DNA from: Lithospermum erythrorhizon
Lineage: Eukaryota; Streptophyta; Magnoliopsida; Boraginales; Boraginaceae
Reading direction: 5' to 3'
Assembly (NCBI GenBank): GCA_019722365.1
Contig: JADFUC010000025.1
Coordinates: forward strand, 62,001-126,000
DNA length: 64,000 bases
Shown: in pieces, positions 46,916 to 61,219 of the stretch
Layout: each line of letters begins with the position of its first letter
How positions within the stretch are numbered: position 1 is the first letter of the stretch
Notes under the pieces: generated by a model
The model's input: the letters and a program-made list of their open reading frames with translations, nothing else
Database searches by the model: none
What the model was told of the DNA's origin: nothing
Translations under genes and position numbers: made by a program

Positions 46916-49900
46916 ATGAAGCATTTTCACCCAAGAAATGCAACAATTAAAGAAAATCATCAGATGGATTCAAGCAGACCAAATGTGGCACCGAAGAAGG
47001 CGAAATCGACCAAGGAAAACTCCGATCCGAATTCAACGATGAGGAGTCCTCTTCCACCAAGACCACCAAAACTCAGGAAGTTCATTTCTCATTGTTCTGT
47101 ACCTGATTCTGGAGTCAACGTAAATTCCCTCTTTTTAATTTTTATTTTTTCAATTTCAAAACCCTGCTTTATCATTGTATTTGGTATTTATGATACTTCA
47201 ATTTCATTTTTTGAAATTCAAAACCCTATTTTATGATTGTATAGTTATTTATAATAACAAAATTTGAATTGTTTTTGTTATCTTTATTTTTTAATTTTTT
47301 GAAATTCAAAACCCTAATTTTATTATTGTATTAGGTATATATAATAATTCAATTTTTGATTTTATCTTAATATTTTAATTGTTTGAAATAATTCAGTTAC
47401 ATATTTATAATAATTCAATTTTTGAAATATTTTTTGTTATCTTAATATCCCATGGTTTATGATTCTTTGTTATCTAAATATTCCATGGCTGTACTAGATA
47501 TTTATAGTAATTTATTGTTTAAAACTTTGCGATATTTGAAATTGAATGAAATGAACCCTAATTAATTTTATTTTGATTAATTATTTCCTCCATTTCGATA
47601 ATATTGCCCAGTTCTCAATTTGATGGTTGAATCTTTTAACGTTAGCTATTTTTATATATTAAATGCCAGTATTTCGAATGTACACTACTATTAACATCAT
47701 AATTTAGATTCGAATCATAGTTATATATATTTATTAAGGTTATTAAGTTTATTAATTTATACAATTGAAAATCGGGCAATCTTTCGAAATGCAGGGAGTA
47801 TTTATTTTGTAGACGTCTCATACTCACATTTGCTGTTTAGTTGGATTGCTAGAAAGAAAATGCTTCAAGAATTGAAATTTTCTTCCGTTCCGGAGTTTTG
47901 TTTTTCGGAAAGGTTCCGGAAATTTAATTAGAGTGTTAAATGGATATGTGTTCAATATCAAATGTGTGAAACCCTCACACTAGCGGCCCCTCGAGGTCCC
48001 TGCCCTGGAATTTCATGGAGGAGGTGAATGGCGGGATGTGATGTGTTCAATATCATATGTATTATGTATTGATTGATAATATATTGCAAAATTATTTTTC
48101 AATCAATGGTCCATTGAAATTCCTCAAAAATCATGTATTTTCCTTAATATATTGCTAATTTCATTTCTGCAAAAATTGATCCGACAACGGCTTGGATAAA
48201 GAACCTTTATGATTAGTTTAAGTATAGATAGCATATATCAATTGTATTTGCTTTCATTTTTTAATAAAGTCTCATTTTTTTTTTTTATGCTCTTATTAAA
48301 TTTGCGGAACAGAAGAATGGAATTGAGTCTGATTTTGAGTAGATTGAATAACACTTGAAGTGATACCTTTGTACTTTATTTATTTTTTGACATCTCTGAA
48401 GATAATCAAGTAGAATTTATATTTCTTGAGAGATATTTTATATCAGTATTTATCCGTTTTCGTTTATATTCTGTTGGCAAGTGCTATTTTAATAGTTCTA
48501 ATGTACCTGTTGGATCAATAATACGTAGTTTTGATAATTGAGTATGCTGGTTTAGTTAAGAATCTTTGTTTTTGTACCCTTTCTAATCTATTACTGAAAA
48601 TCCTCAATAATGTGTTGTGATAATTGAGGATGCTGGTCTAGTTAGCAATCTTCGTTCTTACCCCCATTATCCTATCCTCCTTACCCTCTTAGGCAGAGTC
48701 TCTCATAGACATTAGGGCATGTTGATGATTAATTGATGCTTGAGAGTGGAAATATGAGACAGAATATGAATTTGTCGTTGTTCTTTCTTCTTTATAATAT
48801 AGTATTTGACATTTCTGAGCAACCAGAACAGGGAATTAATTTGAAGCTAAATCCAAATTATTGATCTAATATCACTATTTCACGTCTGTTTTTATTTTTT
48901 GTGAAACCAGGTTATAGTACGAATGCGTCCACCAAACAAGATTGAGGAGGGAGAAATGATTGTTCAAAAAGTATCAGATGGTAACTTGGCAATAGGATCC
49001 CACACGTTTACATTTGATTCTATTGCAGACACTGAAGCAACACAGGTAAGACACATCATGTCGATGAAGTCCTGGGGTTGAACCAGACAACATTGTCATT
49101 GTGACTTGTAATAATCTCTGTCTGAATTTTCAGGATGATATATTCCAGCTTGTTGGAGCCCCGCTTGTCGAAAACTGCCTTGCAGGGTTCAATAGTTCTG
49201 TCTTTGCATATGGACAGGTGTGCTATGCATCTTTTCTATTCTCATTATTCTCAAGCATCATAAATTTACTGTCAAAACCTGCTGAACTTTAGGAAAACAG
49301 TAACTGATAAGACTTCACCTTCTATTGAAATGGAAAATTGGCTGGTGCAAAACGAAATCATCACATTTGTCAGCTGGATTTAATAGCAATAATATATACT
49401 AATAAGTTTCATGATTGATGGTGACTTGACTATTAGACTGGAAGTGGCAAGACTTACACTATCTGGGGACCAGCTAGTGCTTTACTGGAAGAAAGCAACT
49501 CAAATGATCAGCATGGATTAACGCCACGGGTTTTCGAGAGACTGTTTTCTAGAATTGATGAGGTGTTAATAAGTTTTTCTTCATTAATTTTTTTTTGTTG
49601 TTCCATTTTTATTCAAATGAACTAATTTCTCTTATTTTTTTTAACATTCTTTTGGCTTGCAGGAGCAACATAAGCATTCTGAAAAGAATCTCGTGTATCA
49701 GTGCCGATGTTCTTTTCTTGAGGTTAAGTAACACAAAGTTGTATATTGTTTGTGGTGTTTTTTCTTATTTTCTGAAATGTTGTTAAACTAAATTGTCCTC
49801 AATGGGATACAGATATATAATGAACAAATCACTGATCTGTTAGACACAACTCAGAGACCCCTCCAGGTAAAAAATTGAACCCTCTTTCCAAATCTGTTTG

Positions 49901-52900
49901 CAAGAAGTATTTAAAAAATTTACATCTCTTTTAGTATCCTGATACTAATTTACTGTCCAGATTCGTGAAGATGTCAAAACCGGCGTCTATGTTGAAAATC
50001 TCACTGAGGAGTATGTCTGTACAATGAAGGATGTGACTCAGCTTCTGATAAAGGTCCTGAATTAGTCTTTTGTATAACTGATGTCATAGAGTCTTTGAAT
50101 TCACATATTCATTTACCTCATAAGATATGCTTGGTAAATAAGGTGGATGTTTAAGTTAGAAGATACGAATGAGATCCTCTATACATAATTTTCCCTTGAA
50201 CCGCTAGAATAATAAAGTGATCAAAATGTAGTTGCTTCATTCCAGGTTATTTTGCAAGATTATTTTGTATACATTGTAGTAATTGAGATATGAATCTTTC
50301 AGGGATTGACGAATAGGAGAACTGGTGCAACAAGTGTTAATGTGGAGAGTTCTCGTTCGCACAGCGTATTTACTTGTCTTGTTGAATCAAAGTGTAAGGT
50401 AATTTATTCGAACTCTATGAAATGACTTATTTTCTATCACTGCATAAGGGTATCAAATCATCACTATCCATTGATTTGGACTGGTTTTAATTTGTTAAGT
50501 TAGATTGTTCATAAAAGAGAGACAGACTTTTGGAATGCATAAATTGACAGCAGAGTTGAATAATTAGGTTTTCATAATTTGTTGATGGTCTAACTTAAAC
50601 AAGTCGAATAAATCTTATAGACCTTGCCTTCTAAAATCTGAAATGTCAATATACATAGTATGGAAAATCGTCCATGCTACATGCTACATCAAACAAGTAT
50701 AATTAATACTCTGTATTACCTAGTTATATTTACGTGTCATCTCAAAAGATTTATAATGCCTTTCCAACAACTAAAAGTATAGAATTAATCTTGTAGACCT
50801 ACTTGGTTTTACGTGTGATTTTTAAAAGAATTCTCATACCTTTAGAATCTTGACTGTCAATTTACAGAGTTTGGAAGATGGTCTAAGCTACTTCAAAACA
50901 AGTAGAATTAACCTTGTAGACCTTGCTGGATCTGAAAGGCAGAAACTAACTGGTGCAGCAGGAGAACGCTTGAAGGAAGCAGGGAACATAAACCGCTCTC
51001 TTTCACAGCTAGGGTATAGTCTTTTGTACTGACAAGCTTATTTCTTCCTAAAATACTAGATTTTCCTTTTTTTTTGTAAAAAGGTCATGTGATATAACAT
51101 ATGGAAATGTCTTACGAATGCATAAACATGTGTCTGTTGCATACTTTACATGAAACTCAAATGGACCTAGAATGATCAGTCTGTTTTAAGACCTACTACT
51201 TGAAAATTTTATTTAATGCGGAAACATCTGGTCTATAGATGATGGTTCTGGTTTATGATAAAAGCTAGATCTGATGTAGGACTGTCTATATAGTTTAAGT
51301 GGCGAGAAATGTGTCCTCTCCTCAGTATCATTATCTAGGAAGTAAGAACGATCAAGCAACTGGAAGGGTCAATGGTCAAACTTTACTTTTAAAACAAAAT
51401 TGTCCAATGCTTCATGTCGACATAAAAAGGACCCATTTCATTTCACATTTTAAAGGTTCTTGCTTTGTTTACTCCTATTTCTTAATTCTCAATACATTTC
51501 CTCGTATAGACTTCAAATTTATATGCCTTTTATTTATAAACTCCATAATTTCTCATAGATATATTGCCTTGCAGTTTTTGGCCTATGATGTTATATTCAT
51601 TCTGGTATATTCCTATAAAGTTTTATTCGATATGCTGATTGCTGTTAGGTCTTTTGCAAATTTGCAGGAACCTGATTAACATCCTTGCTGAAGTTTCCCA
51701 AACAGGAAAGCAAAGACACATTCCTTACAGAGATTCAAAGTTGACATTTTTATTGCAAGAATCTCTTGGTGGAAATGCCAAACTTGCAATGATCTGTGCC
51801 ATTTCTCCAGCTCAAAGGTTATATATTGTTCAACAGTGTTCCCTTGTGTGCCACACATTACATGTCCTCTGTTTGTTAAAAGATGTTTTCAATTATGCCA
51901 CCCCTCTTGTTTAACCTACTATGCTTATACTAATACAGCTGTAAGAGTGAGACACTTAGTACTTTGAGATTTGCCCAGCGTGCGAAGGCAATAAAAAACA
52001 AGGCTGTTGTAAATGAGGAAAGGAAGGATGATGTAAATGTTCTGAGAGAAGTAATACGGAAACTGAAGGTATCAACTCACTAATACCTCCTTTAGATCTT
52101 ATCTTTTTCCATCTTTTGTTTAAATCAAATCAAATCAAATTGAAACCTAGAGCAGAAAGGCAAAAAGTCAGGCTACTCCTTTTGAATATACCACTAGTTT
52201 TTTTTTTTATGCCATTTTCTTCTGTAATGTAGGAGGAATTGCTTCGGATGAAGGAAAATGTCAACCAAACGGAGCAAAATGAATTTTCTTCGAGATGGAA
52301 TGCACGTCGAAGCTTGAACATCTTAAAATTTAGCCTTAACCGTCCAATGACCTTACCCCATGTAAATGATGACAGTGATGAGGAAATGGAAATTGTGGAG
52401 GAGGCTGAAGACATTATAAGACAAGCAGAGCTTCAGGTTGCCGAAGGTGGAACCAATTCTGAAAGGCAAGTTTCTTCAGATACTGATGTTGACATGAACG
52501 AAGTAGGTAAACAAGCTGATCAGGATAAATTGGAGATTGCTGAGCATGGTGAACAACAGAAATGCCAGAAGACTGATGGACCAGATATCCTCATTATCAC
52601 TCCGGGAAATAGTGCCAGTAATCTCATATCTTCATCAGTTAAAACACTTAATAGTGATTCATGTGGACTGCCCTCTAAAGAGGAATCTATTTCCTCTTCT
52701 GTTATAACATCTACTGGTGATGGGGGAGGAGTCCCTAAGCAGATTTATGGAGAAGTCTTAACGGAAGACTCAGCTGTGAATTTAGGATGTTTTGAGAACA
52801 GTGCAACTCCTCCAGAAAACAGTTTAGTCCCGTCTGATAAATCTCCAGTTTTTATAAAGTCTCCTACCTTAAGTGTCTCACCAAGGGCGTTAAGTAGCAG

Positions 52901-55900
52901 TAGAAAAAAATTTAGATCGTCTTCAGCAACTGCAACTCAAAAGAGTAACACTAATCTGGACACTGGTGCTGCATCTTTATTCTACCCAAAGCCAACAAAT
53001 AGCATATGTTTGAACTATTCATCAACTGAAAGAAGTAAACTTTCCTCCAAACCAACTGAGTATCTAGCAGCTAGTCTGCACCGTGGGATGGAAATCATTG
53101 GTAGTCATCGACAGAGTGCAGCTTTGAGGTCAACCTTTAGATTTTCTTGCAAGCATTCGGATATTAAAGCAACGGTTCCTGTTTCTAGAGTAGATATGGG
53201 TGTGCAAACTGCCCCTGAAGAAGAAGTATTGGAGGATAAGTTGAGCGTATATCTGTGTAATAAATGCAAATCTAAAACATCACAAGATGAATTCGAGGAC
53301 ACCAGTCAAAATACTAATATCCAGTTGGTCCCCACCAGTGAATCAGAGTCAAGCACCAAGAACCAAGTCTCAAGAGTATGTCAAATGGCCTTTTACATGA
53401 ATTTTTCATGTGTTCTAAATCTCATATGCTTAAAACATGCCTGTTTATGTTGGTTTCAGGCTGTGGAAAAAGTTCTTGCTGGGGCAATACGAAGAGAGAT
53501 GGCATTGGAGGAGATATGTGCCCAGAAAGACTCTGAGATCATGCAACTCAATCGCCTGGTAAGTTTGCCCCTCTATATACTTTTTGAACTGATACTCATT
53601 GTGTTGACATTTTCGTGTGATTAATTCAGGTCCAGCAATTCAAGCATGAGAGAGAATGCAATGCTATTATTACTCAAACTAGGGAAGATAAGATTGCTCG
53701 CCTTGAGAGCTTGATGGATGGAGTTCTTCAATCAGAGGATTTCATGGAGGAGGAACTGTCATCTCTAGCCCATGAATACAAGGTACACATACTTAATCGT
53801 TTTTGACCAGTAATATATACCCTATAGTTTCTAACTGTGCACATCTTTTCTGACATATCCAGCTTTTGGAGGAAAAATACAAAAACCATCCCGAAGTTTC
53901 AAGGGTTAATATAGAATTGAAGAGGGTTCAGGAGGAGCTAGAACGTTACAGGAACTTCTGTGATATGGGTGAGAGGGATGTTTTGCAAGAGGAGATTCAT
54001 GACTTGAGAAATCAACTTCAGTCTTACATAGATACTTCGCTTAAGTCATCTAAAAGGCGAAACCCCCATCTTTGGCAATCAACCATTTCATCTGAGCACC
54101 GTGAGAAGACTCCACCACCTTTGTCAATGGTCCCGGAAGCAGTGGAAAATATTGTTGAGGAGAGACTCGAACAAGAGAGGAAGAAATGGATAGAAGTAGA
54201 AAGTGAGTGGATTTTCCTTGAGGAGGAACTGCGTAAAGAACTTGAAGTTACTCGGACACTTTCTCATAAGCAAAAGCAAGAACTGGAAATGGAGAAGAAG
54301 TGTACAGAGGAGCTGAAAGAAGCCATGCAGTTGGCAATGGAAGGCCATGCCAGGATGCTTGAGCAGTATGCTGAACTTGAAGAGAAGCATATTCAATTGC
54401 TCATAAGGCACAGGAAGATTCAAGATGGAATAGAAGATGTCAAGAAAGCTGCAGCAAAAGCTGGAGTGAAAGGTGTTGAATCTAAGTTCATCAATGCCCT
54501 TGCTGCTGAGGTATCAGCTCTGAAGGTAGAGCGGGAGAAGGAGAGGTGTTATTTTAGGGATGAAAACAAAGGGCTCCAGGCCCAACTCCGGGATACTGCT
54601 GAAGCTGTACAAGCTGCTGGTGAATTGCTTGTGCGTCTTAAAGAAGCAGAAGAAGCTATTTCTTCAGCAGAGGTACTTTCCATATTAAGTTCTATCTATA
54701 TCCATATATCCTTCTATGAGTTGTGTCATTTCACACTACTAATTACTATATTATCCTTATTATAATATTTTCTATTGGTAAAAAAATATGTTTTTAAAAT
54801 TTGAAAAGATTACTATAACAATCTAATAATTAATGTTTTAAATTTTGCCTAAAAATTCTATAACAATTTCATAGGAATGCTAATTATCATATGTCTCATT
54901 ATCAACATCTCTTTAATTCAATTATATAAAAAATAGTCAACATATTTACCATCACTAATCTGATAAAAAGTGTTTGATACACATTCGCATTTGATTTTTA
55001 ATTTTATCATAACAACAAGATATCCCATTTTAATGCAATGAATTGTTTATTCATACCAAATTTTTGTATGATAATTATTCAATTATTATATCTAAAACTA
55101 ATTTTAATCCAAAAATTACTATTGTTAACGTGATATCTAAATTATTACGTGATATTTCAGACATATCAAAACAATTGAAATAAAAAAAGCGTCAAGTTAC
55201 GCTTCCAATACCCTCCATCCCCAATAGATCATTATGTTTAATTTGAATTTCCCGATTAAATGTTAAATTCAAATATTTTTATTTCATTAGATAATATTTG
55301 ATAAAATTATCAAATAATAATATTTTAAATATTGGATATTAAATTTTATTCAAATCAATATTTTGTCAGAAATTTTGTCAATTTGAGTATTTTAAATCAA
55401 GCATTTACAATCATTTAATTTTTTATTTAAGAAATTTAATAGATTCGATATTTGGCTTCAAAAATTTAAAAATTTTTATTATAATATCTATAACATATTA
55501 GTTTTATGTTTAAATAAAACGCCTTTTATTTTATAAATTATGATGTAATAATTAATTCAGAAATAATTCAATATATAAGTTAAAATTAAACAAAATTCAA
55601 TCTTTACTATTTAATACTCCTCCTTTTAGTTGATGTTTCTACCAAAATAAATTTATTTTTTTGTTGTCGCTTTAACATAATAAATAGCATTTTTACATTT
55701 TTCAATATACTTTTCGACTACTTTTCTTTTCTTAATCCATGCATAAAATGTCTAAAACGCATTAACAAAAAACCTGAGGAAGATTGACAGTAATTAGTAA
55801 CTAAATTAGAGATATATCATAATAATACTTATATTAGTTTTCACTCTATATGAATATAATTTATCGATATTATACCAAGAATGCAATGCATTTATCATGA

Positions 55901-58900
55901 TACGATAAGATATAATTCACTTTATCACGTAACGCTCTATGTACAAATTCCAGATTTCATCTTCTCTATTCGAACGACTATTACGATCTTTTATATCAAA
56001 TTAGTTATATCAAAATTCTTAAAGTGTCCATATCAAGAATAGAGCCTCATTTTATTTAACTTATTGATATTATATCAGAAGTTAAATGCTCACATAGCTT
56101 ATACACCGTGATCATCCTATAGCATATTTGATCGTGACGTTCATATGTTATATGATTTAAGCTCATTTCACGTTTCTTTCATTAACTAACACCGGGACAG
56201 ACGAATGCCATATGAGCTACATGCTTCTATTTTGAATTAACGTTAAAGTTCAATTATACCCCTTTATACACAAACTTAATACTAAATTTATATAACCCTC
56301 CAAACGGGACTCAAGTAATATTAATCACATATAATATCGGCGCTTAATTTTCATTAAAAAAATTATCGCACAAGCATATGCTTTTTAAAGAGATATGTCA
56401 TCTTTATTCCATCGATTTTCAATATAATTCATTTGGAGTATTTCACATTCAAGCAGATATCTAATGCTACATACTGTTTTATTTCATGGCGTTTTAAAAT
56501 CGAGTAGCCATAAAAATATTCATATTATTCAGTTTGCGCAAATATTATATTATCGAAATAATCATCAATTAAAATATGTTAAAATGAATATATAAATAAA
56601 ATTAATAAGTAGAATCCATGAATAATTTATACTACCACCAATCGGTAAAACGATATTTTCTAACAATAAATAAATTAACATAAAGTTCATTTTTATTAAA
56701 GTAAAAACGATATTTTCTAACAATAAATAAAATTACATAACGTGTACTTGTTTTATTAAACTCAAAATAAAGAAGAAGATGCATAACAAAATCTTAACTA
56801 TTATTAAAATTATATTGTTAAAAAATTAAACTGGTCATATAACTATGAAAAAAATGAGTTATAATATAAATCAAAAGTATAATTTATAAATTTACGTAAA
56901 TAATTAATCACTTATTTATTATCACAGATTAAATATTTGAAGTATCAATACATACGTGCAACGCACGTACATTTTACTAGTATATTCTAAATGTATGCTA
57001 AGTCATGATGTTACTTTCTTTTTTTGTTAGTACTAAATTGCCCCTAGCAAATGAAGATAATTATAAATATCTATTATTTATGAAAATTCTATAACAATTA
57101 CTATTATACAATAATGAGAATTAACAAATGATTTAAAACACCTCTTAAAATTATGTTGAAGCTACATGCCTTAATATTCAACTTAAATCACGTTAATGAT
57201 TTCATTAATATAAATAAAAATAGTTAAAGTAACTAACCATTTTATCCATCTTTTATACCACAATTTGCACAAAAATAACAACTCAGTGCAATTTTAATGA
57301 AAATTCTATAATAATTATTATGCAATAATAAGAGTTATAAATAATTAAAAAAATCTTAAATTACATATCAAATTACATCACTTCTAATATTCAACTTACA
57401 TCATTGTGATTGATTTCATTAATATAAATAAAAAAAAGATAAAAGTAGAACTAACCATTTTCTCCATTTTTTAGTACCACAATTTGCATAAAAATTACAA
57501 CTATAGAGACAAATTTTTAATGAAAATTCTATAATAATTATGCAATAATAAGAGTTACAAATAATTAAAAAAAATCTTAAAATTACATATTGAAATTACA
57601 TCTCCTCTAATATTCAACTTACATCATTGTGATTGATTTCATTAATATATAAAAAAAAGATAAAGTAGTAGAACTCAATCATTTTTTTTACCTTTGTAGT
57701 ACTATAATTTGCACATAAAAAACCATAAAGATGATTTTTCTCCTATTGCTATGGTAAATTCTGCAGCAAATAGTGTATTTTCTTTACTTGAAAAAAAAAC
57801 TTATACCACTACGAAACCCAACAAATGTACATTCATAGATACATCCTATAAAAATAAAAGATAAGCAAAAAATAAAACAAGCTATTATTGCCTCATCCAA
57901 TTTTTCTTATGCCATGTAGAAACTTAGATATTCATTTTTATGAGTATTTATATTTTCTAAGTTAAAATCATCAGACATAATATCACTAGTAAAAAAACTT
58001 CCCTTATCTTTACTAAGGAAAAATATGTATATGTGTTTTCTTTTGATTATGCTTATGAGGATGATAATAGAATTTAATAAATTTTCAAGATGTAATCAAT
58101 TAATAGTTTATGATTATCCTTCAAAATTTAATCAAGGATCCAATATTTATTTGGTTTTCTTTATATATCCCTAAATTTTACTAAAAATATTCATCATTAA
58201 TAGTGTATATAGTTTATTCTCAAGTTAAATTATTGACATAACATCATTAGCCAATATTTTTTCTCCTTTACTAATGGTAAAAATAATTTATATGCTGCTC
58301 TTCGATTATGAGTATAATTTTAATGACTACATTTAATCAATCACTAGTTTATTATTTGTTCAAAATTGATCGTGAATCTATAATAATTTTATAATAATAT
58401 AAGTTAATCTATTTATTTTAAACTTTGTATAGAATAATTGGGCACACAAGAATAACCATTATCATATTACTATACAATTATATGTTATATCTACCACATC
58501 CTTGGCAAATTAGTGAAAAATACATGTCCTTAATATATTGATCGGGATAATTGTTTGAAGAGAAAATAAGATATAAAATATTATCTTTTTCTACTATTTG
58601 TTTAAACATTAATAGGTTTGAATATAAAAAATTAGAATGAAACATATTTTTGATAAATCTCCATATATTTTACATAAAGTATATTTTCAATCTTCCAATA
58701 AAACTTTACAAATTTATTATCATGGATGAAAATAAATATATATCAATGAGAAACATTTTAGTATTTCTGGTAATACATATTAGTTATATCTTTTATATTA
58801 TATTTATTATATGAGTCATTTAAATTTAAAAAAGAAAATTAATCTAAAATATACTATATTAAACATTGTTTTATATAAATTAAAAACTGAAACTACATAA

Positions 58901-61085
58901 AAATAGTATACATAGTTAATTGACACATACTTTATTAAGACATATATAATCATTGGGTTATCATAGTCTTCATTTCTTTTATATTAATATCAACCTATCC
59001 AGACTCAATAATTCATTATAAAATGAAATTTGTCAATACTTGTTAATATACTTAAATAATTAACTTTCTAATCAATATATATTGGATTTAGTGCTTGCTC
59101 CATTTTAAATTATATTATGTAAGAAGATAGATTTATAAATACAAATAATATTGGCGAAAATTTGAATTCAAATTAACTTTAGTAGATACATTATTCAAAT
59201 GATTAAAGTTTGTGTTCATAAATATATGTAATAACTAAAACTCTCATGACAACCTACTTGAAGATTTGACTTAAGAACAACGTTAAGCCAATACAAAGTA
59301 TATCTTAATATCTTATTAAGCACCATTCTAGGTACCCTTAATTGACGAATATTAAGCTGTAATTTTGTACATAAGTTTGATGCATAATGTGACACTCCAT
59401 GTCACTCATTATGCTACCTAATAATTCACATCCTACATGATTTAATATAAACCAAGTTACAATTTCATATCAACTTTAAGAAAAAAGAATATTTGTAAGC
59501 TTTTAAAAAAAAACATATATAATTAACAAAATATTTGAAGTAGCAATTATCACATGCAATGCACGTATCAAGTTACTAGTACTAATAAATATGCTGTTTA
59601 GCTTTTATATTCATATATTGTTTAAGCTAGAAATGCACATTTATGCTGGTACCTTTTCAATTGCACAATACATTTTTTATTGGAGAAATTACTGAATTTG
59701 GGATCTCCAGCAATAGGAAAGTAACTCAAGAGAAATTGGTTGGATTAGGTTCTAGTTATTTGGGGTATAATGTGGTAACAAAGCCAGATTAAATGATGAT
59801 GAAATTACTGAATTTAGAATTTCCAGTCGTAGTTCTTTCTATCAAGTATCAACCATCCCCTTAGGACTTGAGGACCCGATGTTCATTTGAGAGTCATTCA
59901 ATTCAAGATTAATTGGTACGTGATACTGAACATGTTAATTGAAAGAACCACATGTTTTGAGGTTTGTAAATTCAAGATTGCTTTGATATGTACACAAACA
60001 CAAGAGTGCTGATATATAATGTACTCTTTATGCTAGGCAGAGAGAAGTATACTACAGACAGATCCCTTTGGACTTGTTATTATGTTCTCAACATAGATTG
60101 GTTAATTGTGTTCTAGTTTGCTGTAAAACATGATAATGAAAACATGTAACTCTTGAGACTAGGCGAAGAAATGTAATTATGGTCTTATAAGAACTAATTG
60201 GAGTCATAAGAATTGATCAACAATAATTTGAATTCAAATCATTGAAAGAATGTTATAATCATGGAAGTTGGTCCTATATATATAGCATGAAAAGTAGAAT
60301 TATTGCTATAAAAGATAGTTTGGGGATATTGGTATAGAAGGATTGAGAGTTAGCGAACTACTATGGTAATGAGGTTAGCAGATATGAAAATGTCCAGGGT
60401 GTTGAAAGCAGTTTCACAAAAAGATAAGAGTATGTAAAATGAAGTCCAGGGTGTTGTAAGCAGTTCCACTTTCCCTCTTGTTCTACATCCTCGTACGTTT
60501 GACAGATCCACATGCATTAGAAAACTCTTCCCTCTTGTTCTACATTCTCTGTGTTTGATTTCTATACTCTAAAGTAAGTAAAAGTGTGATCAGTTTGAAT
60601 GTTACTTAATGCATGTGGATTTGTCATGGTGAGTTCATTATATCTGACTGAATTTGGCGAGAATGAATAGTACTTTCTCTTTCAGATCTAAAACAATTTA
60701 TATCTTATCATAGTTTTCTATCCTTTTGAATTATCTATATTCGTTAATTAATTGCCGATTTATCAATCTGCAGAAACGAGCAATAGATTTAGAGAAAGAA
60801 ACTGACAGGGCTTACAAGCAGATTGATGAGTTGAAGAGAAACCATGAAAAAGAGATCAATCATTTAAAACAGCTTCATGTAGATTCTCATCTACCTAAAG
60901 AAGCGTCAGCACTAGATTTAAATGACTCCAGAATGACACCTTTCGATGCTGATGAAATTGATAACGATGATGATCAGAGATGGAAGGAACAATCTAAGCG
61001 GTGCACCCAAGCCGAGGAAGATGAACTATCAAAGCTAGGAGAACCTTCTTCATGGTTTTCCGGATATGATCGCTGCAACATTTAA
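46916..61085 (+). CDS. Phragmoplast kinesin-12 (PAKRP1 / KIN12A-B type), 16 exons
   Basis: Exons: 46916-47119, 48911-49045, 49134-49217, 49437-49562, 49663-49722, 49813-49866, 49961-50053, 50303-50398, 50868-51013, 51668-51817, 51939-52068, 52233-53375, 53460-53558, 53630-53782, 53863-54672, 60774-61085. All introns are GT-AG and all joins keep frame, giving 1,264 residues, close to the 1.3 thousand usual for this family. The N-terminus MKHFHPRNA fits the family. The motor spans about residues 68-415: P-loop TGSGKTYT 142-149, switch [10 protein letters not shown] 265-273, switch [10 protein letters not shown] 300-307, YRDSKLT 353-359. Exon 12 carries kinesin-12 marks ([25 protein letters not shown] at 707, GVQT at 749). 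Exons 13-16 are coiled coil. Family members act at the phragmoplast midzone in plant cytokinesis. A and B members cannot be told apart here. The end of exon 15 and start of exon 16 lack transcript proof. Confidence 0.93.
54735..56980 (+). mobile_element. Helitron-like element 1 in the kinesin intron
   Basis: The 3' end has a hairpin acgtgcaacgcacgt (56,954-56,968), then 12 bases later CTAG before T, the standard Helitron terminus. The 5' end is guessed near tactaattactatatta at about 54,735. No RepHel protein is visible, so it is non-autonomous. It shares the phrase aaaattctataacaatt with element 2. Confidence 0.5.
57030..59579 (+). mobile_element. Helitron-like element 2 in the kinesin intron
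   Basis: The 3' end reads atatttgaagtagcaatta, then the imperfect hairpin acatgcaatgcacgt, then ttaCTAG before T (59,579). The same succession (atatttgaagtatcaata, hairpin, ctag) ends element 1, so the two are one family in the same orientation. The 5' end is guessed near tactaaattgcccc (57,030). It has no coding capacity. Confidence 0.5.
57062..57720. repeat. Three-copy tandem repeat, period about 220 bp
   Basis: Anchor tgaaaattctata at 57,081, 57,299 and 57,521 (spacings 218 and 222). Each unit continues with acaataat/gcaataat, aattaaaaaa, atattcaactta, gatttcattaatat, aaccatttt and accacaatttgca in the same order. Copies 2 and 3 are closer to each other than to copy 1. Confidence 0.8.
59580..60773 (+). 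other. Right part of the last kinesin intron
   Basis: No mobile-element end recognised. Short duplicated phrases occur: ccagggtgttgaaagcagtt and ccagggtgttgtaagcagtt near 60,395 and 60,446, then ttccctcttgttctacat twice at about 60,472 and 60,530. They suggest a small local duplication. Confidence 0.4.
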
Positions 61086-61219
61086 CTGTGCCTGAGAGTT
61101 AAGATCTCATGTTGTATGCTAATGCCATATTTTGCTTGTTTGAAGATGGTCAAGGTTCCTCAGTGGCAGGGACCAACTTATTATTGGATCTTTAAACCAA
61201 ATCTGATTTAGTTGATACG

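Larger units (their letters stand above)
54673..60773 (+). other. Last intron of kinesin-12, 6.1 kb and transposon-filled
   Basis: GT donor after ISSAE, CAG acceptor before KRAIDLEKE. All other introns are between about 70 bp and 1.8 kb. The inside is very AT-rich and holds two Helitron-like ends and a tandem repeat, described separately. The reading phase across it is preserved. Confidence 0.75.

Noticed and set aside
47642..47827. Minus-strand frame in the first kinesin intron
   Set aside because: AT-rich intronic sequence with no family signature. Overlapped by an intron with clear borders.
54124..54423. Minus-strand 99-codon frame
   Set aside because: Antisense shadow of kinesin exon 15, whose coiled-coil coding sequence is well supported.
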